36,359 bases of DNA, taken from positions 1-36,359 of the forward strand of contig JAQUHB010000025.1 in assembly GCA_028683835.1 (NCBI GenBank). Direction: 5' to 3'. The notes under the pieces were generated by a model that was given only the letters and a program-made list of their open reading frames with translations, ran no database searches and was not told the DNA's origin. This DNA is from Sulfurimonadaceae bacterium. Its GTDB lineage: Bacteria > Campylobacterota > Campylobacteria > Campylobacterales > Sulfurimonadaceae. The number at the start of each line of letters is the position of its first letter. Position 1 is the stretch's first letter. This document shows positions 16,452 to 25,327 of this stretch, piece by piece. The translations under genes were made by a program, and so were the position numbers.

Positions 16452-19286
16452 ATGTCATTCTCAAGAAGAGATTTTTTAAAAAGTTCTGCGGCCGCATCTG
16501 CAGCAGCTGCTATGGGTATGGTTGTACCAACTGGATTACAAGCAGCAGCTAAAGAAGCTGAGTCAGGCTGGAGGTGGGATAAAGCAGCTTGTCGTTTCTG
16601 TGGAACTGGTTGCGGTATTATGATGGCAACTAAAAACGGTAAAATAGTAGCGGTTAAGGGAGATCCCGCAGCTCCTGTAAATCGTGGACTTAACTGTATT
16701 AAGGGTTACTTTAATGCAAAAATAATGTATGGAGCTGACCGCTTAACGCAACCATTATTAAGAGTGAATGCAAAAGGTGAGTTTGATAAACATGGAAACT
16801 TTGCTCCTGTATCTTGGAAAAGAGCTTATGATGAGATGGAAAAACATATCCGCATAGCTTTAAAAGCAAGTGGTCCAGAGGGAGTAGGTGTATTTGCATC
16901 GGGACAACATACTATCATGGAAGGTTACGCTGCTCAAAAAATGATGAAAGCAGGTTTTCGTTCTAATGCGATTGATCCAAATGCTCGTCACTGTATGGCA
17001 TCTGCGGTTGTTGGTTTTTACCAAACATTTGGTATAGATGAGCCAAGTGGATGTTATGATGATATTGAGCTTACAGATACGGTTGTAGCATGGGGTTCAA
17101 ATATGGCTGAAATGCATCCGATTCTTTGGTCTCGTGTAACGGATAGAAAGCTTACACACCCAGATAGAGTGAAAGTTGTTTCTATACAAACTTATACACA
17201 TAGAACATCAGACTTAGCAGATATCGAGATAATCTTTACGCCAAATACAGATCTTGCACTTTGGAACTATGTTGCAAGAGAGATTGTCTACAATCATCCA
17301 GAAGCGATAGATTGGGATTTTGTTAAAAAGCATATTATTTTCGCAACAGGTCCTGTAAATATTGGATATGGACTTAGACGTGCAGGGGAAAAATCTATAA
17401 CTCCTGTACGCACTGATGGCAGTGCTGGAAAATATAGCGCTAAAGAGATGATAGCTATCAATAAAGAGATGAATAAGAAAGTTTCAGACAAAGAGGGTCC
17501 TGCATTAGAACCATATGGTTATAAAGCTGGTGATACAATGCATAATACAGCTGGTACTCTTGATCACTGGGAAATCTCTTTTGAGGAATACAAAAGATCA
17601 CTTGCGCCATATACGCTTGATTATGTAGCGAAAATCGCAAAAGGAAATCCTGATGAAAGTATAGATGCGTTCAAGAAAAAACTTCAAGCTCTTGCTGCGC
17701 TTTATATAGAAAAAGATAGAAAAGTTGTATCTTTTTGGACAATGGGTATGAATCAACATACTCGCGGTAGCTGGGATAATACTCTTGCATACAATGTTCA
17801 CTTTTTATTAAATAAACAAGCAAAACCTGGTTCTGGAGCATTTTCTCTTACTGGTCAACCTTCTGCATGTGGTACAGCTCGTGAAGTTGGAGTATTTACT
17901 CATAGACTTCCTGCAGATCTCATGGTTGCAAATCCGGCGCATAGAAAAATCGCAGAGAAAAAATGGATGATTCCAGAAGATACATTAAATGGTGTTGGTG
18001 TACAAGATATCATGAGAATTCATAGAGATATTGAAGATGGATTGATTAAGTTTGCTTGGGTAAATGTTTGTAATCCTTATCAAGATACTGCAAGTGCAAC
18101 GCATTGGATCAAGGCAGCTCGTGAGATGGATAACTTTATCGTGACATCTGATGGATATCCTGGGATATCAGCAAAAGTTTCAGACTTAATTCTTCCCGCT
18201 GCTATGATCTATGAAAAATGGGGCGCATACGGGAATGCAGAACGCCGTACTCAGCACTGGAGACAACAAGTAATTCCAGTTGGTGATGCTATGAGTGATA
18301 CTTGGCAATGGGTTGAACTTTCAAAAAGATTTACTGTTAAAGATTTATGGGGATCTTACGCACCATCTGGTCCTAGAAAAGCTGCTTTACCTGATGTTAT
18401 TGCAAAAGCAAAAGCCATGGGTTATAGTGAAAATACAACTATGTATGAGATTCTTTTTGCGAATAAAATTGCAAAATCATACAAACTTGACCAAAAAGAT
18501 CCTATCCAAAAAGGTTATGACAACTCAGAGGGATATGGGGATAAAAGAAATGTTGTTGGAAGTGATGGAAAAGTATTTAACGGATATGGATTTTTTATTC
18601 AAAAATATCTATTTGAAGAGTATGCTTCATTTGGTCGCGGTCACGGACATGACTTGGCACCTTTTAATGTATATCATAAAGTTCGTGGACTTAAATGGCC
18701 TGTTGTTGATGGGAAAGAAACTCCATGGAGATTTAACGTTAAATATGATCCGTATGCAGCCAAAGAAGCAAAAGGAACGAATGATGAATTTGCATTCTAT
18801 GGAAAAATTGCTAAAGAGCTTCCACATGGCGATTTAGGTGGAATTAAAGATAAAACTAAAAGAGCGTTAACAAACAAAGCTAAAATATTTGCACGTCCGT
18901 ATATGGATCCACCAGAAATGCCAGATGCTGAGTATGATACTTGGTTATGTACAGGTCGTGTACTTGAACACTGGCATTCAGGAACTATGACAATGCGTGT
19001 ACCGGAATTGTATCGTGCGGTTCCAGAAGCGTTATGCTATATGAATCCAAAAGATGCAAAAGCTAAAGGCCTAACACAAGGTGGTTTATGCTGGATCGAA
19101 TCTCGTCGCGGTAAAGTGAAAGCTCGAGTAGAAACTCGTGGTAGAAATAGACCTAGCCGTGGATTGGTATTTGTTCCATGGTTTGATGAGCGTGTCTTTA
19201 TCAATAAAGTTACACTCGATCAAGCATGTCCAATGTCAAAACAAGTAGATCACAAAAAATGTGCCGTAAAAATTTATAAAGCGTAA
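16452..19286 (+). CDS. napA: Periplasmic nitrate reductase catalytic subunit NapA
   Basis: 944 aa, the long epsilon-type NapA. Reduces nitrate to nitrite in the periplasm. The Tat signal SFSRRDFLK with an Ala-rich stretch is at 2-32. The [4Fe-4S] ligands are Cys47, Cys50, Cys54 and Cys82, and the Mo-coordinating cysteine is Cys181 in ARHCMAS. The molybdopterin-dinucleotide domains run to the end, including the [11 protein letters not shown] region. A GGGGAGGGA ribosome-binding site precedes the ATG. It is the first gene of napAGHBFL-PAS-napD. A class-II FNR-type box is upstream, so expression is probably induced without oxygen or with nitrogen oxides. Maturation needs NapD (23545) and Mo-cofactor (moaA at 36244). 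Confidence 0.98.
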   Translation: MSFSRRDFLKSSAAASAAAAMGMVVPTGLQAAAKEAESGWRWDKAACRFCGTGCGIMMATKNGKIVAVKGDPAAPVNRGLNCIKGYFNAKIMYGADRLTQPLLRVNAKGEFDKHGNFAPVSWKRAYDEMEKHIRIALKASGPEGVGVFASGQHTIMEGYAAQKMMKAGFRSNAIDPNARHCMASAVVGFYQTFGIDEPSGCYDDIELTDTVVAWGSNMAEMHPILWSRVTDRKLTHPDRVKVVSIQTYTHRTSDLADIEIIFTPNTDLALWNYVAREIVYNHPEAIDWDFVKKHIIFATGPVNIGYGLRRAGEKSITPVRTDGSAGKYSAKEMIAINKEMNKKVSDKEGPALEPYGYKAGDTMHNTAGTLDHWEISFEEYKRSLAPYTLDYVAKIAKGNPDESIDAFKKKLQALAALYIEKDRKVVSFWTMGMNQHTRGSWDNTLAYNVHFLLNKQAKPGSGAFSLTGQPSACGTAREVGVFTHRLPADLMVANPAHRKIAEKKWMIPEDTLNGVGVQDIMRIHRDIEDGLIKFAWVNVCNPYQDTASATHWIKAAREMDNFIVTSDGYPGISAKVSDLILPAAMIYEKWGAYGNAERRTQHWRQQVIPVGDAMSDTWQWVELSKRFTVKDLWGSYAPSGPRKAALPDVIAKAKAMGYSENTTMYEILFANKIAKSYKLDQKDPIQKGYDNSEGYGDKRNVVGSDGKVFNGYGFFIQKYLFEEYASFGRGHGHDLAPFNVYHKVRGLKWPVVDGKETPWRFNVKYDPYAAKEAKGTNDEFAFYGKIAKELPHGDLGGIKDKTKRALTNKAKIFARPYMDPPEMPDAEYDTWLCTGRVLEHWHSGTMTMRVPELYRAVPEALCYMNPKDAKAKGLTQGGLCWIESRRGKVKARVETRGRNRPSRGLVFVPWFDERVFINKVTLDQACPMSKQVDHKKCAVKIYKA

Positions 19287-19310
19287 AAAAGTAATAAGGG
19301 AAATCCTACA

Positions 19311-20102
19311 ATGGAAAAAGAACAGATGAGCGATAGAAGAAAATTTATCTTTGATATGGCTCGCGGCGTAGGAATTGCAGCGTTGGGCGGGTTTGTATGG
19401 AGTGCATTTATAGATGAAGCAAAAGCATCTCAATTACTCTTGCGTCCTCCTGGAGCTTTAAAAGAAAAAGATTTTCTTCGTACATGCATAAAGTGTGGAC
19501 TTTGTGTTGAAGCTTGTCCTTATGATACCTTGGTGCTAGCTCGTCCTGGTGATCATAGACCTCTTGGAACTCCATTTTTTCTTCCAAGAGATGTCCCTTG
19601 TTACATGTGTCCTGATATTCCTTGTGTTCCTGTTTGTCCAAGTGGAGCATTAGATAAAAAAAGTGTATCTACAGAGGGACATTTAAATATAAAATCAGCT
19701 CAAATGGGGCTTGCCGTAGTCGATCAAGAGAGCTGTATCGCCTTTTGGGGTATTCAATGTGACGCATGTTATAGAGCTTGCCCGATTTTAGGAGAAGCGA
19801 TTACAATCGAATACAGTAAAAATGAAAGAACTGGAAAACATGCTTTTATGATACCCATTGTACATAGTGGCGCATGTACAGGTTGTGGTCTTTGTGAACA
19901 TGCTTGTGTGACACAAAAAGCGTCTATTCATATATTACCTAGAGAAGTTGCTATGGGTAAAGCCGGAGATCATTATATCAAGGGCTGGGATAAAAAAGAC
20001 GAGAAAAGATTAGAAAACGCGAAAGAGATTAAAACCACTACGGAAATAAGTAAGAAAAGTGCAATTGACTCTTTAAATAGTGGGATGAAGGATTTATATT
20101 AA
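19311..20102 (+). CDS. napG: NapG, 4Fe-4S ferredoxin subunit of the NapGH quinol dehydrogenase
   Basis: 263 aa. A Tat-type signal (DRRKFIFDMA, then hydrophobic to about residue 34) sends it to the periplasm. Four cysteine clusters follow: CIKCGLCVEAC, CYMCPDIPCVPVC, CIAFWGIQCDACYRAC and CTGCGLCEHAC, enough for four [4Fe-4S] centres. NapG passes electrons from NapH toward NapB/NapA. No napC is present, so NapGH is the presumed route from menaquinol. The AAGGGA at about 19297 supports the ATG at 19311, and the stop shares a base with napH (TAATG). Confidence 0.96.
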   Translation: MEKEQMSDRRKFIFDMARGVGIAALGGFVWSAFIDEAKASQLLLRPPGALKEKDFLRTCIKCGLCVEACPYDTLVLARPGDHRPLGTPFFLPRDVPCYMCPDIPCVPVCPSGALDKKSVSTEGHLNIKSAQMGLAVVDQESCIAFWGIQCDACYRACPILGEAITIEYSKNERTGKHAFMIPIVHSGACTGCGLCEHACVTQKASIHILPREVAMGKAGDHYIKGWDKKDEKRLENAKEIKTTTEISKKSAIDSLNSGMKDLY

Positions 20103-20917
20103 TGGCAAAGCTATGGAATAAATATAGATACCTTATTTTAAGAAGAATAGTGCAAATAAGTCTTCTCGTTCTTTATTTTGGAGGCAATGCGTGGGGATTG
20201 AAGATTTTAAGAGGTGATTTGAGTGCATCTAAAATTTTCAATATGATTCCTATGAGTGACCCTTATGCCGTATTGCAAATGTTGGCTGCTGGAGCAGTTA
20301 TATCGGCTGACTTACTTTTAGGTGCAGCGATAGCAACACTTTTTTATATGCTCATAGGTGGAAGAGCGTTTTGTAGCTGGGTATGTCCAATAAATATGGT
20401 AACAGATGCTGCAAGTTATGCGAGAAGAGTTTTAAAAATTGATAATATAAAAGGGACAAGGCAACCAGCTTCAAGAAATATTCGATATTGGGTATTGGTT
20501 TTGAGTTTGGTTGTTTCAGCAATTATGGGGCTAGCAGCTTTTGAATTTATTTCGCCAATCTCAATGGTTGTCAGAGGAGTAGTCTTTGGTATCGGGTTTG
20601 GCTGGGCTGCGGTAGTCGTCATATTTCTTTTTGACCTTTTAGTTTTAAAAAATGGATGGTGTGGACATGTATGCCCACTTGGCGGATTCTATTCACTGAT
20701 TGGTAAATTTAGTTTTATTAGAGTACATCATAATGAAGCTAATTGTACCGCGTGCATGAAATGTAAGGTTGTTTGCCCTGAAAGTCAAGTACTTTACATG
20801 GTAGGAAAAGAGAGTTTGCCTGTTTTATCAGGAGAGTGCACGAACTGTGCAAGATGTATAGAAGTATGTGATGATGATGCATTAGGATTTTCTATTAAGT
20901 CATTAATAAAAAAATAA
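20102..20917 (+). CDS. napH: NapH, membrane quinol dehydrogenase subunit
   Basis: 271 aa. Four predicted membrane helices with two CX3CP motifs (CSWVCPINM and CGHVCPLGG) in the membrane half. Two ferredoxin clusters lie near the C-terminus (CTACMKCKVVC and CTNCARCIEVC). This is the NapH polyferredoxin layout: it oxidises menaquinol and gives electrons to NapG. Start overlaps the napG stop by one base. In the usual epsilonproteobacterial order, napB follows. Confidence 0.96.
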   Translation: MAKLWNKYRYLILRRIVQISLLVLYFGGNAWGLKILRGDLSASKIFNMIPMSDPYAVLQMLAAGAVISADLLLGAAIATLFYMLIGGRAFCSWVCPINMVTDAASYARRVLKIDNIKGTRQPASRNIRYWVLVLSLVVSAIMGLAAFEFISPISMVVRGVVFGIGFGWAAVVVIFLFDLLVLKNGWCGHVCPLGGFYSLIGKFSFIRVHHNEANCTACMKCKVVCPESQVLYMVGKESLPVLSGECTNCARCIEVCDDDALGFSIKSLIKK

Positions 20918-20929
20918 TAGGAGAGTGAA

Positions 20930-21631
20930 ATGAAAACAATAAGTAAGATGACTATCAGTTTAGCCGCTACAGTATTATTGATAGTCGGATGTAGCAGTTC
21001 AAGCACAAAACCGTCTAATGAAATGGTACTAACACCAACTATTTCTGAAGAATCACTTGGCTACAGAGATAGCAGTATATATACAGAGGATAATACATCC
21101 TTGCCAGCACCAAAGTATAGTGATGCGGCTGCAGGTACGAGTAAAAAGATACCAAGAGCATTTCAGGATGCTCCACCTATGATTCCGCATGATACAGAGG
21201 GGTTGCTTCCTATTGAAAAAGGTAATAATCAGTGTTTAAGTTGTCATATGCCAGATGTTGCGCCATCAGTGGGTGCTACACCAATTCCAGCGTCACACTT
21301 TATGGATATGAGACCACATGACAAAATTGTGAATGGAACATTTGAAAAAGCTGTTGATAATATGAAAAATGAAGTCAGTATTAAAAAAATAGGTGATCTT
21401 TATCAAGGAAGATTTAACTGTTCACAATGCCACGCACCTCAATCTGATGCGAAACTTGTAACTGAAAGTAAATTTAAAGCAGAGTATTTAAGTCCAGATG
21501 GAGCATCAAAATCTCACTGGAGTGATGTTATGAGAGATCATCTAGATACCGTAGGTAAAGATTCTAGCGTGACACAAAAAGATATTGAAAATGATAACTC
21601 ACTTGCGGGTCAACCGTTACACGGGCATTAA
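20930..21631 (+). CDS. napB: NapB diheme cytochrome c, apparently a lipoprotein
   Basis: 233 aa. Two CXXCH heme c sites at 102-106 (CLSCH) and 164-168 (CSQCH), with the NapB-type surrounding histidines (SHFMDMRPH). It passes electrons to NapA. The signal peptide ends LLIVGCSSSS: residues 18-21 form a lipobox with Cys21, so the protein is probably lipid-anchored rather than free in the periplasm as in classical NapB. A 60-residue Pro/Ser/Thr-rich linker then leads to the first heme, which makes the protein longer than usual. GGAGAG precedes the ATG. Confidence 0.94.
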   Translation: MKTISKMTISLAATVLLIVGCSSSSTKPSNEMVLTPTISEESLGYRDSSIYTEDNTSLPAPKYSDAAAGTSKKIPRAFQDAPPMIPHDTEGLLPIEKGNNQCLSCHMPDVAPSVGATPIPASHFMDMRPHDKIVNGTFEKAVDNMKNEVSIKKIGDLYQGRFNCSQCHAPQSDAKLVTESKFKAEYLSPDGASKSHWSDVMRDHLDTVGKDSSVTQKDIENDNSLAGQPLHGH

Positions 21632-21636
21632 TTGAT

Positions 21637-22131
21637 ATGAATAGAAGAGAGCTTTTTGGCTCTCTTGCTTCTACTTTAAAAGGTACAAAAATACAGAAGC
21701 AAGAGCGTTATATCAGACCGCCTTATAATGTTGATGAATCTCTTTTTTATAGTGAGTGCGAGAAGTGCGTGGGAACGTGTGTCACTGCTTGTACAGAGGA
21801 GATTATTAAAATTGCGCCTGATAAGACACCCTATCTTGATTTTACAAAAAGTGGGTGTACCTATTGCGATGATTGTGCAATTGCTTGTGAATATGGCGTG
21901 TTGACTTTAGAAGCAAAAAGTCAGATTAATGCACAAGTCGTTATAAATAAAAATACATGCTATAGTTGGAGTGGGGTAATGTGCTTTACATGTAAGGATC
22001 CGTGTTTTGATAATGCAATCAACTTTACGGCGATGTTTATGCCAGTCATTGATGAGTCTAAATGTACCTCTTGTGGACTTTGTATCAGTGTATGCCCAGC
22101 CGTTTCAATTGATATAAAGGCTATTGTATGA
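21637..22131 (+). CDS. napF: NapF iron-sulfur protein
   Basis: 164 aa, no signal peptide, probably cytoplasmic. Cysteine-rich: an N-terminal C-EKC-VGTC-VTAC type cluster, CTYCDDCAIAC, a looser CYSWSGVMCFTCKDPC region, and CTSCGLCISVC near the C-terminus. NapF proteins are ferredoxin-like and help in NapA maturation or its electron supply. It starts 5 bp after napB and overlaps napL by 4 bp. Confidence 0.93.
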   Translation: MNRRELFGSLASTLKGTKIQKQERYIRPPYNVDESLFYSECEKCVGTCVTACTEEIIKIAPDKTPYLDFTKSGCTYCDDCAIACEYGVLTLEAKSQINAQVVINKNTCYSWSGVMCFTCKDPCFDNAINFTAMFMPVIDESKCTSCGLCISVCPAVSIDIKAIV

Positions 22132-23078
22132 AAACCTTTTTCTTCTTATTTTTCATGATGAGTTCATTGTTTGGCGAATCTATCATTATGCCCAGCTCAA
22201 GTTACAAAGCTTCTGGAAATGTTACGGATATTTTTGTGCATGATAGTAAACTCTACGCCGCGACTTCACAGGGAACTGTGGATATATTTAATATAAAAAA
22301 TCATAAGATCATGAAAACTCTCCATATAGAAAAGATAAAAGATTTTATGGGTGATACAATCGATGCAAAAATTTATTCTATTGATATCAGTGGAAATAAT
22401 TTATTGATTTTATCTCAAGCGGAGCAGGGGTATAGAAAAGTTTATATCAATAAAGATGGTAAAAATGAGTTGATTATTCCATCTTCTTTATCTCTTTCCA
22501 TTGCAAAAGCTAAATTTTTAGATGAAAATACAATATTACTCGCACTTTTGGGAGATGAACTAGTCTCCTATAACATTAAAAAAAGAGCAGAAAATTGGCA
22601 TATACAAGTTGGAAGTTCAAAGTTTTCAAGTTTTGCACTTAATGAATCAAAACAGAAAGTTGCCCTTTGCGATGAGAGTGGCGAAATCAAAATCATTGCA
22701 ACAAAAAATGGTGCTTTGATTAAAAAACTTAGTGGACAAAATCTGGATAATGTTTTTCAAGTAGATTATAAAAATAATTTTATAGCTACTGCAGGAGAAG
22801 ACAGAAGGGCGGTAGTATATGATCTTAAAACAAACGTGGCATTTTATAAACTCTCAAACTTTCTTATCTATAGTGTAGGATTATCTCCAAGTGGAGCTTT
22901 AGTCGGATATTCGAGTGATGAGAATAACAATATTACTGTTTTTAACAGAATGACAAAAACAGCGATAGGAAAGTTTGGAAAAAACAAGATGACGCCTACG
23001 AATATACTATTTCTCAATGAAAAACAATTTTTTGTCTCAAGTGATGATAAGACGATCAATTTTTATCAGATTCAATAA
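22128..23078 (+). CDS. napL: NapL, periplasmic WD40-like protein of epsilon nap operons
   Basis: 316 aa with a Sec signal (MKTFFFLFFMMSSLFG). The rest is repeated beta-sheet of WD40/beta-propeller character (for example AAGEDRRAVVYDL-like and VSSDDKTINFYQI blades; residues as read from the translation). NapL is a hallmark of the Campylobacterota napAGHBFLD operon; its exact function is not settled. Overlaps napF by 4 bp (ATGA). Confidence 0.88.
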   Translation: MKTFFFLFFMMSSLFGESIIMPSSSYKASGNVTDIFVHDSKLYAATSQGTVDIFNIKNHKIMKTLHIEKIKDFMGDTIDAKIYSIDISGNNLLILSQAEQGYRKVYINKDGKNELIIPSSLSLSIAKAKFLDENTILLALLGDELVSYNIKKRAENWHIQVGSSKFSSFALNESKQKVALCDESGEIKIIATKNGALIKKLSGQNLDNVFQVDYKNNFIATAGEDRRAVVYDLKTNVAFYKLSNFLIYSVGLSPSGALVGYSSDENNNITVFNRMTKTAIGKFGKNKMTPTNILFLNEKQFFVSSDDKTINFYQIQ

Positions 23079-23089
23079 AGGAGGTTATT

Positions 23090-23542
23090 ATGGAATTTTA
23101 TGAGAGTGAGTTTTTAATAGAGTCTGAAGTCCCGCAAAATGAATTAATCATTTCAAGGACAGATTTAAAGGGAATTATCACCTATGCGAATGAGACTTTT
23201 TGCAAGATAAGCGGGTATAGTGTGGATGAACTTGTGGGACGATCGCATAATATAGTAAAACATCCTGATATGCCCAGTTCTATTTTTGCTGATTTATGGG
23301 AAACTCTCAAGCGTGAAAAACAGTGGACTGGAATCGTAAAAAATCTTCGTAAAGATAAGGGATTTTACTGGGTGTATGCCATAGTTTCTGGTGTGTATAA
23401 AAATGGTGAATTGGTCGAATACAAATCTTTAAGAACACCAATTGAATACGAAGACAAATTAAGATATCAAAAATTCTACGATAAGATACGTCAAGAGAAT
23501 GGTGAAATGATAAGAAAAATTATTTATGAAAAGGAAGTTTAG
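23090..23542 (+). CDS. Aer/CetB-like single PAS-domain protein within the nap operon
   Basis: 150 aa, cytosolic, essentially a lone PAS domain. The run TDLKGIITYANETF, SGYSVDELVG, NIVKHPDMP, FADLWETLK and WTGIVKNLRKDKGFYWV is the Aer-type PAS signature, whose members bind FAD and sense redox or energy state. There is no transducer or kinase domain, so it must signal through a partner. CetB of Campylobacter energy taxis is built this way. It has a strong AAAGGAGG ribosome-binding site and lies 11 bp after napL and 2 bp before napD. It could tie taxis or regulation to nitrate respiration; this link is inference. Confidence 0.85.
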   Translation: MEFYESEFLIESEVPQNELIISRTDLKGIITYANETFCKISGYSVDELVGRSHNIVKHPDMPSSIFADLWETLKREKQWTGIVKNLRKDKGFYWVYAIVSGVYKNGELVEYKSLRTPIEYEDKLRYQKFYDKIRQENGEMIRKIIYEKEV

Positions 23543-23544
23543 TT

Positions 23545-23931
23545 ATGAATGTATCAAGTATAGTAGTGCAAACAGTACCAAAATATTTAGATGAGGTGAT
23601 TGAGAGTCTTAAAAATTGTGGAGTATGTGATTATCATATGCATGATGAAAAAGGGAGAATTATTGTGACCATAGAGGGAGAAGGCGTTGCAGAGGAGTTG
23701 AAGAAACTTCGTGTCATAGAAGAACTTCCGCATGTTGTTGCAGCTGATATGCACATGTCATACAGCGAAGATGAACTTAATGATCATATGAAAGTTATTG
23801 AAGATGGTGAAGTTGTTCCAAGAATACTTGATAATGAGATTGTTGACCCATCTCAAATAGCTTACAATGGTGACTTAAAGAAAAAAGATTTGGAATCGTT
23901 CGCGAAAACTTTTGATAAAACACAAAGGTAA
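23545..23931 (+). CDS. napD: NapD, NapA-specific chaperone with C-terminal extension
   Basis: 128 aa. The first ~80 residues match NapD (NVSSIVVQTVPKYLDEV, HMHDEKGRIIVTIEG, LPHVVAADMHMSY). NapD binds the NapA Tat signal peptide and proof-reads cofactor insertion before export. Ordinary NapD ends near 80-110 residues. Here about 45 acidic, hydrophilic residues follow (from SEDELNDHM onward), of unknown role. It is separated from the next unknown gene by 6 bp. Confidence 0.9.
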   Translation: MNVSSIVVQTVPKYLDEVIESLKNCGVCDYHMHDEKGRIIVTIEGEGVAEELKKLRVIEELPHVVAADMHMSYSEDELNDHMKVIEDGEVVPRILDNEIVDPSQIAYNGDLKKKDLESFAKTFDKTQR

Positions 23932-23937
23932 GACTAA

Positions 23938-24225
23938 ATGAGCGTGATATTTACTTCAACAATAAAAATGGATGAAGAGCAAAACTGGCTTATAGAACTT
24001 AAAGATATGGTTGATGAGAGTATTGTTCTTTGTAAAAATATGGATGAATACAGCCTACAAGTAGAAGAGTTTGGAGCGAAATATGGAGGGCATGTGGATT
24101 CGGTAAATTGGTACAAAGATCAAGATGTTCCAGCTTACGTTATGGATGAAATCAGGTTTAAAATGGCTGAACTCAAGCAGCTTGTTGAGCAAGAAGCTGC
24201 TAAAGAATTAGATCTTACAAAGTAG
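23938..24225 (+). CDS. Unknown 95-aa protein at the end of the nap operon
   Basis: Not recognised. 95 aa, hydrophilic, acidic, helix-rich, with one cysteine and no signal peptide or membrane segment. It follows napD by 6 bp and appears to be the last gene of the nap transcript, so a role in NapA maturation or assembly is possible but unproven. It ends 7 bp before a convergent gene. No clear terminator separates them. Confidence 0.7.
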   Translation: MSVIFTSTIKMDEEQNWLIELKDMVDESIVLCKNMDEYSLQVEEFGAKYGGHVDSVNWYKDQDVPAYVMDEIRFKMAELKQLVEQEAAKELDLTK

Positions 24226-24232
24226 ATCTTTT

Positions 24233-24613
24233 TCAGATTCCAAAAAAGTGTTGTAAAAATTGACGCTCTTTAGGCGTCTCTATAAATATTTTTGCAACGC
24301 TCTGATTTGCATCATTGTTGATTATGACATCATTATCAACAACTTTGAAATGTTCTTTTCCCCACTTTTTTTCAAGTTCATCAAGGCGAAGCATCACTTC
24401 AGCAGAGTCCGGATTTTCTTTCGTGCCTGTACGTTTATCGATGATGGCTAATCCACCAATTGTTTTTTCAAGAGTGTAGGGCATATAAACTTTCAGCTCT
24501 TTATAAATACGTTCCTCTTTTTGTTCGGGCATTGCGTGTTTCATCGCTAAAATACCCATCACTAAAAAAGCAAATAAAACTCCAAAAAATAATCCTCTTT
24601 TTGCATTACTCAT
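24233..24613 (-). CDS. Unknown membrane-anchored protein next to the siroheme gene
   Basis: 126 aa. One N-terminal membrane helix (about 6-26, LFFGVLFAFLVMGILAM), then a soluble domain with motifs IYKELKVYMPYTLEKTIGG and PKERQFLQHFFGI. Not assigned to a family with confidence. The start is set at 24613 because GGAGA lies just upstream and the ATG overlaps the upstream stop as ATGA; an ATG at 24625 has no ribosome-binding site. Co-transcribed with the precorrin-2 dehydrogenase gene, so it may act in heme or siroheme handling at the membrane (guess). Confidence 0.72.
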   Translation of the reverse strand: MSNAKRGLFFGVLFAFLVMGILAMKHAMPEQKEERIYKELKVYMPYTLEKTIGGLAIIDKRTGTKENPDSAEVMLRLDELEKKWGKEHFKVVDNDVIINNDANQSVAKIFIETPKERQFLQHFFGI

Positions 24614-25179
24614 GATCTTCTCCATGTATTAATATAATCTTGTGCTTTTTTATCTAACATCAGCATCCGTTCTTTCCCTTTTGGCAGTGTTGTGCGCAAC
24701 TGTTTCATCTCTTGTAAAAAATCAGAAATAGTTGATGGAATCAGAGCATTGAGATAACTTTTCAAATATTTTGCAAAAGCCGGCGAGGCTCCTGATGTTG
24801 AGATGGCAATAGTGAGGTCATCTTTTTTAATATAAGCGGGAAAAATGAAATCACAATAATTTGTTGAGTCAACCGAATTGCATAAACAGTTGTATTGCTT
24901 TGATTCTAAAAATATCTCAGCTTGTAAAGGGATGTCATCCACAGCCACGATCACAATAGAAAAACCGCGAATATCACCCTTCTGATAAATGCGTTCTTCC
25001 CATGTAAGCTTATTTTGACCAATCAGAGCAAGCATCTCTTTTGAATAAGCTTTTGCGATAATCTCAATATCTTGAGTAAAATCTAAGAGATGTTCTAACT
25101 TTTCATAAGCGACTTTTCCACCGCCGACAATTAAGATCTTTTGTTGATCTAGCTTTATAAAAGCCGGAAAATAACTCAT
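24610..25179 (-). CDS. Precorrin-2 dehydrogenase/sirohydrochlorin ferrochelatase (SirC/Met8-type)
   Basis: 189 aa. The N-terminal half is the NAD-binding domain (KILIVGGGKVAYEKL, Gly19-21). The NCLCNSVDSTNYCDFIFPA segment and AISTSGASPAFAKYLK are typical of the CysG N-terminal/Met8p family. It oxidises precorrin-2 to sirohydrochlorin, and some members insert iron to give siroheme. The start 25179 has AAAGGA at the right distance; the longer frame to a TTG at 25266 begins inside the FNR-type box and lacks a ribosome-binding site. Siroheme serves both the sulfite reductase (7466-9037) and heme d1 synthesis. It is divergent from the nirDL gene with one shared box. Confidence 0.9.
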   Translation of the reverse strand: MSYFPAFIKLDQQKILIVGGGKVAYEKLEHLLDFTQDIEIIAKAYSKEMLALIGQNKLTWEERIYQKGDIRGFSIVIVAVDDIPLQAEIFLESKQYNCLCNSVDSTNYCDFIFPAYIKKDDLTIAISTSGASPAFAKYLKSYLNALIPSTISDFLQEMKQLRTTLPKGKERMLMLDKKAQDYINTWRRS

Positions 25180-25257
25180 ATCAAAATCCTTTTTCAAGAC
25201 TACAATTGCATCATTAACTGATATGGATAGCATATCTAAAAGAGTAATATTTTTGGC

Positions 25258-25271
25258 TTGACTCAAATCAA
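25258..25271. promoter_or_regulatory. FNR/DNR-type box between sirC-like and nirDL genes
   Basis: TTGACTCAAATCAA. On the + strand the TACAAT at 25294-25299 begins exactly 29.5 bp from the centre (25264.5), class-II geometry for nirDL. On the minus strand a weaker TATGCT at 25228-25233 is 2 bp off the ideal spacing, so it may drive both genes. Confidence 0.8.
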
Positions 25272-25293
25272 TATATATAATTTTAAAAAATAT

Positions 25294-25299
25294 TACAAT
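25294..25299 (+). promoter_or_regulatory. -10 element of the nirDL operon
   Basis: TACAAT, 5 of 6 to consensus, at the position expected for activation from the box at 25258-25271. The transcription start would be near 25306, about 22 nt before the ATG. Confidence 0.65.
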
Positions 25300-25327
25300 T
25301 AGTTACAAATCTAAAAAAAGATGTAAT

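Noticed and set aside
18295-18837. 180-aa open frame on the + strand inside napA
   Set aside because: It is another frame of napA, rich in Lys/Leu/Met and without a ribosome-binding site; napA is complete through this region.
24610-25266. Longer start (TTG 25266) for the precorrin-2 dehydrogenase
   Set aside because: That start lies within the FNR-type box, lacks a ribosome-binding site and adds 29 residues before the usual N-terminus; ATG 25179 with AAAGGA is better.
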